From NCBI GenBank assembly GCA_973895155.1, contig OZ316897.1, forward strand, positions 18,600,001 through 18,664,000: 64,000 bases of DNA, read 5' to 3'. Positions 50,215-62,200 of the stretch are shown one piece after another. A model generated the notes under the pieces. That model had not been told where the DNA came from and searched no databases. It saw nothing but the letters and a program-made list of their open reading frames with translations. Positions within the stretch are counted from its first letter, which is position 1. Every line of letters begins with the position of its first letter. Both the position numbers and the translations under genes were made by a program. Origin of the DNA: Marsupella aquatica. Its lineage: Eukaryota; Marchantiophyta.

Positions 50215-51535
50215 TACGAGCTCAATACCCATGCGTTGCACAAAAGATGTCGTGACGCCCAAGATGTTGTTAAGAGAAAAGATGTTGTGTCACCCAAGAT
50301 GTTGTTAAGAGAAAATATGTCGTTAAGAGAAAAGATGTCATTGAGACAAAAGATGTCACTACGCCCAAGATGTCGTTAACATAAAAGATGTTGTTAAGTA
50401 TAAAGTTGTTGTTAAGTACAAAATGGTCCATAGTGATGTTTGTTAGCATATATGTTATCAAGACTCCGTTGCACAAAAGATGTTGTTGCGTAAATACGTC
50501 CTTGCATTTACAATATTGTTAAATAAAAGATATCACTAAGTAAAATATGTGGTTGCTCGAAAGATGTCGTTGTGCAAAAGATGTAGTCTACTAAAAGATA
50601 TCGTTCGGCGAAAGACGTCAATGCATAATAGATGACGTTGTGCTAATGATGTAGTTGAAAAATATCATGGGGCAAAATATATCGGGAAATATATCTTTGT
50701 TAGAAAGTTCTATTGCATACAAAAAATTGTCAAGTGAAAGAAGCCATAACACAAAGAGAGGCAAAAACCACCACCAAAGTACAACAAAATGAGAATTATT
50801 TTTTAATTATTTTTGTAATGTATATCTTTTAAAACCTTCCTTCTTTTTCACTATTTTTCTTGTCTTGTATTTGTCTCATTGATTAGGTTGTGCACTATTT
50901 TCTTGAATTATGTAAAATATTTGTCATTAAACTCCTCTCATGATACATGCAGCACTTCCTTTGCGTGGATGATATGACAAGGGGCATAGTATGGCATGGA
51001 TGGTAGAGGGAGTAGCACTTTGTATGCACGATTGGCATGGATGGTAGAGGGAGGAGCATGGGTAGCATGGATGGTAAAGGGGAAGCCTTTGTACTTTCCT
51101 TGCTTGGAAAAGAGTGTTCACACAAAACATACTTATTTTCTCTTATTTCTTTCTCTTTTTACAGTTCCTTTTTCTTTCACTTAAAAAGCCTCTCCAAATT
51201 TGAATGACGACCACTTCAAAAAGTGGCGCAACTCTGTATTATAGTTTCTAATTTGTGCAACAATATAGTTTACTCTATGAAATCCTAATCACAACACCTA
51301 TTTTGTGGAACAATCTCCTTTGTATGCAACGACATTTTTACACAAGTATCTCTTTAATTTGCCAAACAACTTTTGTTACGCAACATGTTTTCCTTCACGA
51401 CTAACAATATGTTTAATTTCCGCTTTGACTTCATTTATGCAATATCGACATCTTTGCATAACAGCATCTTATGCATTGACAATTTCTATGCCACACCATC
51501 TTTAGTGCAACTAACGGCAATGAACTAGTTTACAA
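50215..51535. mobile_element. ~1.3-kb element with inverted GATGT / ACATC arrays at its ends
   Basis: The left 450 bases are a dense run of motifs such as AAAAGATGTCGTT and AAGATGTTGTTAAG. The right 250 bases have the inverse form (AACGACATTTTT, CGACATCTTTG). The extreme ends are similar when inverted: GAGCTCAATACC...GCGTTGCACAAAAGATG on the left and AGTTCATTGCC...GTTGCACTAAAGATG on the right. No transposase is visible. Inside, AGCATGGATGGTAGAGGGA is repeated three times at 50990-51085. This is probably a non-autonomous DNA transposon. Confidence 0.6.
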
Positions 51536-52477
51536 TAATTAAATGTGCCGCACATAGGGGGAGAAGTGAGTCCCAGCATACACTAAGGTAGAGTTTTTCT
51601 GGCCTTGTATAAAATAGTATTGCATTGTGGTCTTTCAATACTGCACAAAGCATCTACAAGGAGAATGGCAAAGCAGACCCTCCAATCCAATAGGGATGGA
51701 GGAGGGAACAGGCAAATGTGGCCAAGTGGTAAATTGGAAGAAAGACAATCAAATCCGGCCCTGGATTTCTGGCACCCTCCCAGATTGAATTTCCCCACAC
51801 ACAGTCATGAAACTTTTACTCTTGTTGATAAAAATGCACTTGCCAGCATTGCCTTGAGTCAGTACTAGTGCCACTCCCGTCTCTCTTCCCCAACTTTCCC
51901 CCTCAACTTGTGGAATGAGAAATGAGGGGAGGATGTGACAGGGGGCTAAATGTCTTGTTGCACAGGTGGAAAGTTATAGCTAACTTTTTCCAAAAAGGAC
52001 AGGCAAGTGCAACAAGTGACTTCCATGTGGTTTTCTGGATAATTCATTTTTAATCTTTAATTTTAGTTCTCTGGATAGCTTCAGAGGATCCAGATCAGTC
52101 ATTAAATGGAAGCTAGATTGAAGTTCTGATTGAGGGCCTTCGCACACAACCTTGTTGGTCTTTCTTCTTTTCATCCTTTTGACTTCCATTATGGTTCTAA
52201 AGACATTTTGGCTTAAGTTTGGCCATAACCTTGAGTTGTTCAAAACATTTTACCCTCTTCTTATGAATGCAAGCAAAAGTAGTTTACCACAAGGACTTCA
52301 CAGTTAGTCTCTTGCCATATACATGTGAAGGACTTTGTAATCTTAGTTAGTGGAATTCACACTTAGTTAGTGCCATCATGGTTTTCATTCAAATTTTCAG
52401 TGTCAACAAAAGTTAATCCTATCAAAGAGAAAGAATAAAGGCTATTAAATTTAGTGTGCACCAAAAAGAGAAAACTG
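51536..52477. other. Intergenic, no recognised gene
   Basis: Overlapping ORFs of 71-87 codons at 51583-51868 and 51980-52243 show no known similarity. No repeat of note. Confidence 0.4.
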
Positions 52478-53135
52478 AGGTACTTTCCAAACAAGAGGGA
52501 AATCAAATGGGAGACAAACCAAGAGGGAGCTAATGCACATGCAGGAGGATTAAGGAGGATCCTGATCCATACACAAGAAGTACAAGAGTACATAGTGAAT
52601 ACGGTACTGTGTAATAATAATTAGAGTATTGCAGGTTCTCAGGTCCAGGCGCACCCAACTCAGACACTGTCAAGTGAGCCATCCCCGGTCCTAACTCAAC
52701 CCCTCACCTTGGTTCCAATTCCCAGCCCTTCGTTGCCATTATGTCTTGCCACTCGGTTCTGGACTAAAGTCACATGAGTTGGGGGTGCACAACAACATCA
52801 CCATTTGCACAACAACACAATTTACTTAACAACTTCTCTCACCTCAACAACATCTTTTACTGAACGGCATCTTTTACGCTCGCTTTTATGAATTGGCAAC
52901 ATCTTTTGGTTAACGACAGATGTTAAATCAGTAACATTTTCTACTATAAACATTGTGTACGTAACAAAATTTGTTGTTTCACAACATTTTTTACTAATGA
53001 CATCCCTTCACTTATCAACATCTTTTTACCGGGCTTTTTACTTAATGACATCTTTGTCACCACGACATCATCTTTGTACCTGATGACATTTTTAACATAA
53101 CGACATGATCTTTTTACTTAACAACATCTTGTGGA
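52478..53135 (+). repeat. Dispersed repeat, copy 2 (shorter form)
   Basis: It matches 18176-18333 and 19009-19450 in order and orientation: CTTTCCAAACAAGAGGG, AAGAAGTACAAGAGTACATA, GTGTAATAATAATTAG, then GGTCCAGGCGCACCC, CTAACTCAACCCCT and the ACATCTTTT array. The ~675-bp middle part of the other copy is missing, the junction falling at about 52636. Confidence 0.8.
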
Positions 53136-53685
53136 AACCCAAGTGTAAACCCCACAAAAGCTCTTCAGAGTAGCAAGCACACATAACTCACAATGTTTGA
53201 TAGTGTGCTACTTGCCAACGTGTATCATTTTTATGTAACTGGAATACTCTTAATCAATGGAATTAGATTTAAATGACTTAGATTACTACAGGTTTGAAGG
53301 CAAGTAGTACAGATGTACGTGCTTCCTGAGAATTACAAGAGTTTAATTTGATTGATGACTTTGGAAGTACTAAGATATTAGCCAAGGGATGGTAGAGGAG
53401 AGTTTGAAGAGCATTATGCATGGCATCAGTTTTTGAAAAAATATACACACTTTTTATATACAAAGGGACCAAACAGAGTACAAATGAACAAACAAAAGAG
53501 GGCCCAAGTGGACAAAACCAATCGAAAAAGAAGTGAGCAAAAGGGAACCACTAAACACCAAGAAAGAGGAACTAAAAGTAAGAAATGAACAATAGGGAAC
53601 CCCTAAAAACCAAGAAAGAGAGAGAGACTAAAACTAACCCAAGCGGACCGAGGTCCTCATCATTCCTACCGATTGTGGCAAAAAG
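53136..53685. other. Intergenic, no recognised gene
   Basis: A-rich plus-strand sequence with repeated AAAGAG/ACCAAGAAAGAG motifs at about 53540-53630. It lies directly after the stop of the RT-derived frame on the opposite strand, so it may be that element's 3' region. Confidence 0.4.
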
Positions 53686-54627
53686 CTAATGGTCCACATC
53701 AAGAGTCAAAACTAGATCGGCAAGTGGGACTGGAACATCCTCAAGGGGAGCTAGCCGCTGCGGAGGCACACTAGCACCCACTGTAAGAGATCGACGATAG
53801 ATGGCCCGAGCTTGAGCACGCTGTAAGGTGACTGAAATGCGTTGGCGAAAGTGCGTGGTCAAAATAGAAAGCGGGGGTCCGGTGGGACCCATTCGGCCAT
53901 GAACATCCCGGGCAGCTTGCCGAAGAAGCCCATCAAACTGAGGATGAAGACGCCCAAATAGCTCCACAGCAAGGGGGAGGAAGCTGTCGGATGAAGCTCG
54001 TGCAGCATATTTGGCCTCCTTCGTTGTTGCCGCACGTGACGCTGCTGCCCCTGCTGTAGTTGCCGCTGTCCCAATGATGTCTTGGCGCAATGGGTTTGCC
54101 ACCACAACCTCTGCCAAATTACGTTGACCCTCACGGACCATGGTAAGATCCACCCGTAACCGCTGTGATGGAGGACCAGGTAACTCGAGTACCACCTCCC
54201 GCCGCACGCATACCAAAGAGCCAGAGAGAACCTGAGCAGTCGCATCTTGCACAGCGTCGTGAACAATAATGGTTTCACCTCCCAAACTGCACCGAAGAAG
54301 ATGGACACCTGTGGCATCACAAGGCTTCCCACAAGTGCAAGAAGGAGGTAAACCTGCAAGAAGTGGGTGGGGCAGCCCCAGACGAAGACACATGGCTGTG
54401 GAGAACTCCGTTGAAGACATCCGCAAATGAGGAATGACTGGATTGGCCTGAAGCCATCCACCTGCGCCCTTCCCTCCGGACGAAAGAATCCGAGCTCGGT
54501 CCGTGTCAGGTGCCTCGGAGAGGATGCTGGAAAGGGTGAAAGTGTGCATACGCCACAACTGGGTGCATACTGGCCACAACTGGGTGCATACTGGCCACAA
54601 CTTTACTCTACAATGCAACTGATGCAA
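53686..54627 (-). pseudogene. 5'-truncated non-LTR reverse-transcriptase C-terminal region
   Basis: A 313-codon frame whose recognisable part begins near residue 39. It has the FSTAMCLRLGLPHPLLAG segment, a zinc-binding pattern C97-x-C99-x3-C103-x5-H109-x3-C113 (CTCGKPCDATGVHLLRC), HDAVQDAT, and RVDLT followed by AEVVVANP. The last pair may be a restriction-like endonuclease motif. This arrangement is typical of the tail of a family of plant LINE-like RT proteins. The polymerase domain, including its catalytic motif, is absent upstream. The first ~30 codons come from a 21-bp tandem repeat and unrelated sequence. The frame is open to its stop, so the insertion may be fairly young or the tail may be expressed. 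Confidence 0.65.
54554..54600. repeat. 21-bp tandem repeat
   Basis: CACAACTGGGTGCATACTGG occurs twice in a row, with partial copies on both sides. It lies at the 5' break point of the RT-derived frame. Confidence 0.8.
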
Positions 54628-54752
54628 AGGAAGTTAAACTGCATTTTTGAACAGCATGAAATCATCCACATGCTTCCCTGGTCCATGGATTTAATTGCCA
54701 GATGTGATGCTCGCCATAGTCTAGGGAAAGTCTGGCTTCCTTGATTAGTTTA

Positions 54753-55170
54753 ATATATCATTCCCAAATTGGACCAAGCAATTTTTGACACCCAGAAAGT
54801 GCGAACATAAAGGTGTCATCCCAGTACGACATGATGCTTCTGAAGTAATCCATGGGGATTGGATTAGTCCAATCAAACACCACGTCAAGCATTGTAATCT
54901 ATTATAACTTGAGACCATTGGAGCATCTTATCACACATTGTGAACTTCTTCAATTTTTGCTTCGATATATCATCCCCAAATTGGACCAAGCATTTTTTGA
55001 CACCCAGAAAGTGAGAATGTAAAGGTGTCCTCCCAGTAAGACATGATGTTTCAGAAGCTATCCATGCAGACTGGGTCAGTCCATTCAAACACCCTGTCAA
55101 ACATTGTAATCTAAGATAACTTGATGCCATTGGAGCATCTTATCAAACATTGTGATCTATCCGAGAGCTT
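54753..55170. repeat. Tandem duplication, two ~212-bp units
   Basis: The block starting ATATATCATTCCCAAATTGG at 54753 recurs from 54965. Both copies share TTTTTGACACCCAGAAAGTG, AAAGGTGTC, GACATGATG, CAAACAC, TTGTAATCT and ATTGGAGCATCTTATCA. Divergence is about one base in ten by eye. Confidence 0.85.
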
Positions 55171-56276
55171 CAAGTTTTGCACTCACGAGGACCTCCCATC
55201 CATCCAATAAAAAGTGTGATAAAACAAACTAAGATAAGGGCCTACCATCTACAGTGAAGTTCTAGGCGTTGGCTTCGTCTGGAACTGGAAACCAATAGGA
55301 TAGTACCCACCATGTATGTATTAGAACTATTCATGCTCGCGCAGAACCCTTCTCCAAGAAAAGACAATAAAGGTAGTGCTGGAAAATAGGACCCACCTTC
55401 CACGTGGCGCTAGCAGAGAGCAGAAGTTCACACGTGTCCAGCCGCTAGCAGCTCTCGTCTTACCTTTCAGATAGTCCCTTCATGCCAAGCAAGGCGAAGT
55501 AAAACGAGCTCGCGAGTGAAAGTAAAGCAAAGCGGCGTCATACGAAGAATTACAGCGAGCGGTGGAAACCCAATCGCCTCAGCAAGCCCTGCTGTGCTGT
55601 GCTGAGATCTGCCAAGCATGCAAGCTGACTAAGAAAGCAAAGCAGAATCCAATCCGCTCAACTTGACTGCAGCTTCGAGAGGATCTGCCGTGCAAGCTGA
55701 GCAAAGAAATTGAAGCCCAGAGAGTCAGCGATGGCGGTGAGAAATGAAATGGGCACTCTCAATCCTCTTTCCCAGGTGCGGTGGTCACAGGTGGTTGTGA
55801 AGGGAGAGTGAGCAGAGTAGATTCTGATTCATGGTGGCAGAATGCCGCAGACGAGCCTTGAAGCTCGGCTTGGAAGGAGACGAGGAGTCCTCTGTAATTA
55901 CGGTTGCTTAAATGTCATCGCAACAATTCCACCTCCCGTGCCTTACCTCTCTTGCTCGTTTTAATATACCTCACAAATCTCAAGAGTTGAATTGCAATGA
56001 ATGATTCCGAGAGGGGTTCCTCCATTGCCACCAATTCTGAACACCTGAAAGGTTTGTTGTTTGTTCCCTCGGAGGTAGGAAAAGAGATAGATCTCGTCGC
56101 TGGAAAGGGCTTGGAAGAGCTGTCATGGCTGGGCGGCATCTCTGTATGGGAGCCAGCCAGTGAATTGAAGCACGGGGCGATCCTTCGATGCACATTGTGG
56201 CGATCATGACAAATTATCGTGGAGGAAGGGTTTAAAGGGGAGGGTTTAGGTCGCTGAGAAAGGAGGGGTTTTCGCC
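55171..56276. other. Upstream region of the VPS13-like gene
   Basis: No other gene recognised; ORFs on the minus strand at 55915-56207 overlap each other and are unlike known proteins. An ATG at 55731 opens a frame of only about 26 codons (MAVRNEMGTLN). The stretch probably holds the promoter and 5' leader of the gene starting at 56277. Confidence 0.45.
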
Positions 56277-59200
56277 ATGGGCCTCACAGACAGAGCCAAG
56301 AAGCTCGTGAGCGAGACGCTGCGGCCGTGGCTGCGGCGCGACGTGTCTCCGATTCTCAATATCAGTGTCTCAGAGATCACGATGGTGTTGCCTGATCTGG
56401 AATTCGATGCGGAGGCGTTGAATCTCTCGGGCATGGAGTCGTCTCCGCTGTTGGTCAAGAAGGAGTCGTCGATGAAGGCAGAGAGCGTTCAACTGACGTT
56501 CGCTCCATTTCGGCAGCCCGTGCTAGCCGTCTTGGTGCAAGGCTGGCATGTGGACCTCGAACCAAGGTTTCTCCCAACCTGCTGCCCGCGGTTCAATGGT
56601 GAATGACTACTGTTGTGCGAGGATTTGTTGGGCCGGAGCAAGTCATTAACCCCTCCTGGTCACTCACAACCTTGTAATTAACGTCTCTCTGCCTCCGATT
56701 TAGGACATATATCAGAGCAATTGAATTCGGTGGAGCATTGATAGATAAGCTAGTAACTCACAACCTTGCAATGAACGTCTCTCTGTCTCTAATTCGAGAA
56801 AGATATTATCGTATCAAATTCAGTGAGGCATTGATAGAGAGGGGAGTGAAATTAGCTTCTTAAAAACTGTAGCTGACTCTGTATTTCTTTTGTCTAACTA
56901 GGTCCGCCGAAGATGTTTGGTGGGAGAAGAAGAAGGACAAGGCTGCTGAGCAGAAGCAGATTGCCGCGCTTGAGGCCCTTGACCCACAGGTACTTCATTT
57001 CCTTCTTTTGTTGTATGCCGATTAGTTCAGGGTACTCGGCAACTTTTCCAATTGACTCTGCGTCTGTTTTGTGCTGATAATCGGTTTGGACCTCGTGCCA
57101 AAATTTGAAATGCAATTTCATCATTGACGTATTCAATAATCAACATTGATTTGTTAAGAGGAACCGATGGAGGTCATGGGGCTGCCCTATGCACTTATTG
57201 TGTTTCATAACCTGATCATTTCCGGTTTCTGGCTGTACGTTGGCCGTATATTTTGGCTATCGTTCATTGTAGAATTCAACTGATATGTTGCTGTAAATGA
57301 GTAGGACATTGGAAAGAATTTATTTCTATGTTGGCAAGTGTTTAGATTTTGTGGGTTGAATACAGATTGTTCCGCATGAATCTCTGACTTTCAAAACTGT
57401 TTGGGTTGACCCGTTTTTGAAAGTCAGTGTTTGAGCATGATCCTTTTGAAGGCAATTCGGAAACTTCTTCTCTCTGAGTCCAGAAGTGCTGTGTTGGTGG
57501 TTTTGAGATAAACCATCTAGGGGCTGCATAAATTTGAGCTAGAACAAATATTAACTTCAGATGTGGAAACACCTTCATTTCTGGTGTCGGTGCAGGGAGC
57601 TAGTGTGCACACAGCTGCCCAGGGGCTTGCAGAGGGGAAAAGCAGAAACAGTCTGATAAGCCAATTCGTTACGAGCCTGATGTTGACGTCGGTTAGGCTG
57701 GAGTTCCGGGATTGCTCTATCAGACTGGTCTCGCATGTCCACGGTGGGCGTGTGCATGTTTGCACCGTTCCCTTGACGAGCTTCGAGTTTGGAGGTGATG
57801 ATAGTAAGGGTTTTAGCTGGTCAGGCGGCTTGATGGGCGCAGTCACAGCAGCTTTGGGTGGAATCTGGACGAAATGTGGAGCTCCTACTGAAAAGTACTG
57901 TGTCGCAAAAGGTCTTGGGCTGCTGGTTGAAACGCACGCTGCCGAGGACGATGGCCACGGGAGCAGAAGGGAAGACAACCAACTGGATAATATAAATGCA
58001 GGCATAGATGACAGTGATCACCAGAACTCCTCTGACCAATCCACATTAGAGAATGACGGGATGGCAGTATCGGCAACTCAAGCGATTTCTGTTAAGAAAA
58101 GAGATAGCTATGTCATTCTGTTTGAAGACTTGGTGCTCGGCATAAGGTTCATGGAGTTGGCAATGGATGCCATGGAATTTGATGCCCGAGAATTCGCAGT
58201 TGGTTTAGAACTTGAAGAAATTAATGCTCTTCAAACTTTAGTATCCCAAATTCAAGGCCCTGGCCAAGATTCATCAACCAGAGCTCAAGCAAGAGTAAGT
58301 GACTCAGTGGATGCTATTCGTTCTGGAAGGACGCCTGCAGAGATGTGGAAAAGGGGGATCCGAAAAGCTATGGAGCGTACTTCCCGAGGGCGTCTCACTT
58401 ACACTTTTCAAGCAGGGATCTTGAGGAGTAGATATTCCTGGCTTTATGAATCCTGGCTTCTAGAGCTCGGATGGGGACGAAGACCAGATGATAGAGCTGA
58501 AAGAAACCAAAGTAAGAAGCGGGGAGACCGCGTCAAGAAGCTTTCAGAGGAAATCTCTGAAATTCAGAAGAAACTTCCAATTGAAGCCATAGCTTTGGGC
58601 AGACGTCTTGCTCGACGTCGAGTTTCAGCTGCCAGACATTCAAGTGAAAATACAGTCGGAAAGACGAACTCCTCATTTCAATATGAGCGCTTGACAAAAG
58701 CATACTCCTCATTTCAGGCGTTTATGGTTTCCTTCTGGAGGATAGTTGTAATGTCTACTATCCTCATGCGGGGCAAGGCTCTTGGGGCGTCAATGTGGAT
58801 GTCAGCTGCTCGGAGACTCGGTGTCAGTGAGTGGAAATCAGTTTCTAGTATCTTCTGGAAGTCTGGAAGTAAGGAAGGTGCACTTGCTTTGGATGACTCA
58901 CAACCGATCTCAGGTTTAGAGTCTTCATCGGTATCAGTCGATCAGAGCAGTTTTGATGACTACACACCAGAATGTGGCACTCCTGAGAATTATTTTCAGC
59001 TAGGTGGCTTGAAAGGGGATTGTGAAAGTGAAAATCATTTTGCAGAGAAGAAGAGGGGTTGGGGAATGGTGTACGCCTTTAAGATAAGAAGGGGATCCAT
59101 AACTCTTGCTGGTAGAGCAATCAAAACACTCTACAAGGGAGAAGAAGCAGCTTCCAAACGAGAAGAACTTCAGTTGGAAAGTGCCTTGATTCCAGCTGTT

Positions 59201-62200
59201 AGTCTTTTTTGGAAAGAGATGGTGCTTGCATATGGCTCAACTGGAAATAATTATGGTACAAGCGTATCTTGTGGTACTTTGGGGGCTGAACTGTTCGCAG
59301 TCATTCCCTCACAACTCTCTCAAAGACTAACTGCAAACCTGGATGCCGAGGTATTTCACAAGGAATTTTCATCCCTTGGAAGGTGGACGTGCAAACAACG
59401 TGATAGAGCTTTATTGCTTTCAAGTTCTCCTTGTCCCCAGCAAAAGAAGATTGGCTCAGAAACCATCAGTGGGCACCCTCTCGCTGGCGAAATATATGAA
59501 AGGCACTGGACTTGGCAAGAACGACACCTGGAATCATGGACCAGGTCTTGGCCAAAATCCAGGGTTACACAAGGAGTTAGTGGTGGTCAACACACGACGC
59601 CACTTCCGGATGATTTTGGTAGACCTTTCTTGCTAGCGGAGTTTAATAATTTAGATGATGAGCCCAGCACAGAAGCTTACCCAGGAGGTCTGATCGAGTC
59701 CTCTTTAGCATTGGGTCAGCTGGATCTGATTCTGAAAGGGGCTTCCTTTACATGTGTTTTCCACCTGCTAAATGAATTTTTTACGTCTGAAAAGCCGACT
59801 GAAACGAAGCACACAGAAGCTACAATTCAATCTCAGAGTCAGAATGCACCTGTTGTCTACCTGGAGAAGATGTGGGATGACAATTATAGCAAGTATCTGG
59901 ACATGTGCCGAGATTCTATGGTTGGTATTGTTCCCAAGAAGAGCATATTCCTCTCAGCAGTAGTTGAATGTCCCAGGTTTAGAGTGTCTGCCACTGCTGC
60001 TGAACTCCAAGAGCATAGGCCTGAGGGTAATAGATATACAAGTAGCAAAACGTCGACACTGAACTCAAACACAGAGGCTACTATCATCTTTGATTTGGGA
60101 CGGTTTGAATTGGCCATGTGGCCACCGCAGAAACAAACGGATGCAGTTGTAGAAATACCTTCGGAGGCCGTAGGAAGTGAATCTAGAGCTCCAAGCGAGT
60201 TGTGGAATCGTTCAGTGGAAAGTAAAGTCTGGCTAAAGAAGCCCCCTGCATCGGCACACCCGGACTTTGGGGAGAAGAGACTTTGGGAACATGACCAAGT
60301 AGGAACCAACATGTACGCATGCATTGAAGGGTTGACGTTTGCACTGGAGTTGCAGCAGCAAGGCTTAAAGGAGCTTCCGGTTTTCGGACCCTTGGCTCTA
60401 ACCGTTGAGACTTCTCTATGCTGGGACCAATACAGCTCGCTGTTGAGTACAAAGAAATCTGTGTCAGCAACGGTCAATGCAGAATTGTTGTCTTTGACAG
60501 TGCAGTCATACATGTCGGAAGTCACACTTATACAACAGGTCGTTGGCTTCTATACGCAAGTCATGAAGTCAAGGTTGGGTGGCAATCCTGTGATGGTTGT
60601 GGAAGGAGAAGATAAGTTTCTGACCGTGGAGGCTAATGTACAGGAAGACCAGGTTTATTGGGCAGAGGAAGGCCAAAATTCTGACTCAACACTTGACTCC
60701 GTATTGAGTGAGGAAGCCTCCTCCACTGCATGTACTCTAGCATTTGCGGTGGATCTTCAGAACTTCAGATTAGCTTTGGGGGACTCTAGACAAGCTGGTT
60801 ATTCATCCAGCGGGAAGGGTGTTCCTCGTGCCCAAGGAAAGATGACGCAAAATGAGTATTTGCAGGACGAAGAAAGAGGTAAAAAATTGCCAGCTAGATA
60901 TGGTCATGAGGGAGATAATGATGATCTATCAGGTGCAGTCTTGGGCAGGGAGGTTTATGTTTTAATTCAGGATATTTCTTTCGGAGTATCTTTAGGAGAT
61001 GAAGAGAATGTTGGCATCTTCATGGGGATGAAAAATACATTTGTACGGCTGGTGAATTCTGGCAGTGACAGCAGGAGGAGTGATCTGGCTAAATTGAGAA
61101 CTGATTTCTTCTCTGCATCCGTGAAATCTTTTCCTGGGCTCGTGCTTGCCGAGGTGGATGTGGAGTATTTTAGAGTAAAAGCGTTTAGTTCTGGTGCTCA
61201 TCCAAGTACACTGAAGAAACTAGATTTTACTGAAAGGAATCGAACTACGCAGCAAGTTGATGGACCACAGTTGTCATCTCACCTGTCTGAAACCAATCTT
61301 GTGGACCTTGTGCAAAGTTCTTATGCAGATCCCACCAATATGACAGTCAAAGTAAATGCAGAGCAACTCAAATCTGAGGATCAAAATAGTCCAGAGCAAC
61401 AAAGATCCATCCAATCTGATGAAACCAGCAGCTCAAGCCCTATGAAGGGTGAGACTTTCTGGTTGGCCGCTGATGTGGAAGTAAGCAAAGTATTGGTAAC
61501 TGATGGGTCCATAGATGTGCTTCTGGCCAAAGTTTCACGTCTGGCAAACGGTGAAGAAACCTTGCAGCTGCACTTTGGTGTTGACAGGGCTGTCCAGAAC
61601 ATTTCTGTAGGGGTGCAAGGTGGATTAATACTGGTTCATACTGCGGCTATAGCTACTTTGTTTCAGTTCTGTGGGGACTTGGGGAATGTGATTGCGAGAC
61701 CAGCAGACCTTACCAGTAACTCGTCTGAATCGCCTCACGAAATGTCCAACTTTCCTGTAAACAACGGATCTTTGCATGACCGGAAAGGAAGTCCCCCGCC
61801 AAGTGTTTATAGATCAGCTTCTGCACCAGCCTTATCTACGGAGAATCACATGAAAAACATGAAGCGGACTTTTTCAGCCCCTGCCATAGCAGAGGTCCCT
61901 ATCCCTGAGAAATCTGAGCTAGTTTCGTTGTTGCCAATATTTGATGGGGTCGTGTTCTCAAAACTTGCTGGATTTTCCTTGGTGTTAGCAAAACAGAGTG
62001 GAACTGACTCAGAAGGTGTTCTCCTCGAGCTAGAAATTTCCACGATGCTTGAAGTTGGTGAAAGTGCAAATAAGGCAAAGTTTGACCTTACGCGATTCAC
62101 AATTCTCGGTCTTCAATCTCGAGGTCCTGAAAACTCACGTAAAGGGCCTCTAGGCAGGACTAGCTCTCGGACTCCACAGTTTGGTGCCTCCTTCAAACTA

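Noticed and set aside
59884-60525. 213-codon minus-strand ORF inside the VPS13-like gene
   Set aside because: Antisense shadow of the long coding exon; the plus-strand frame is continuous for over 2100 codons.
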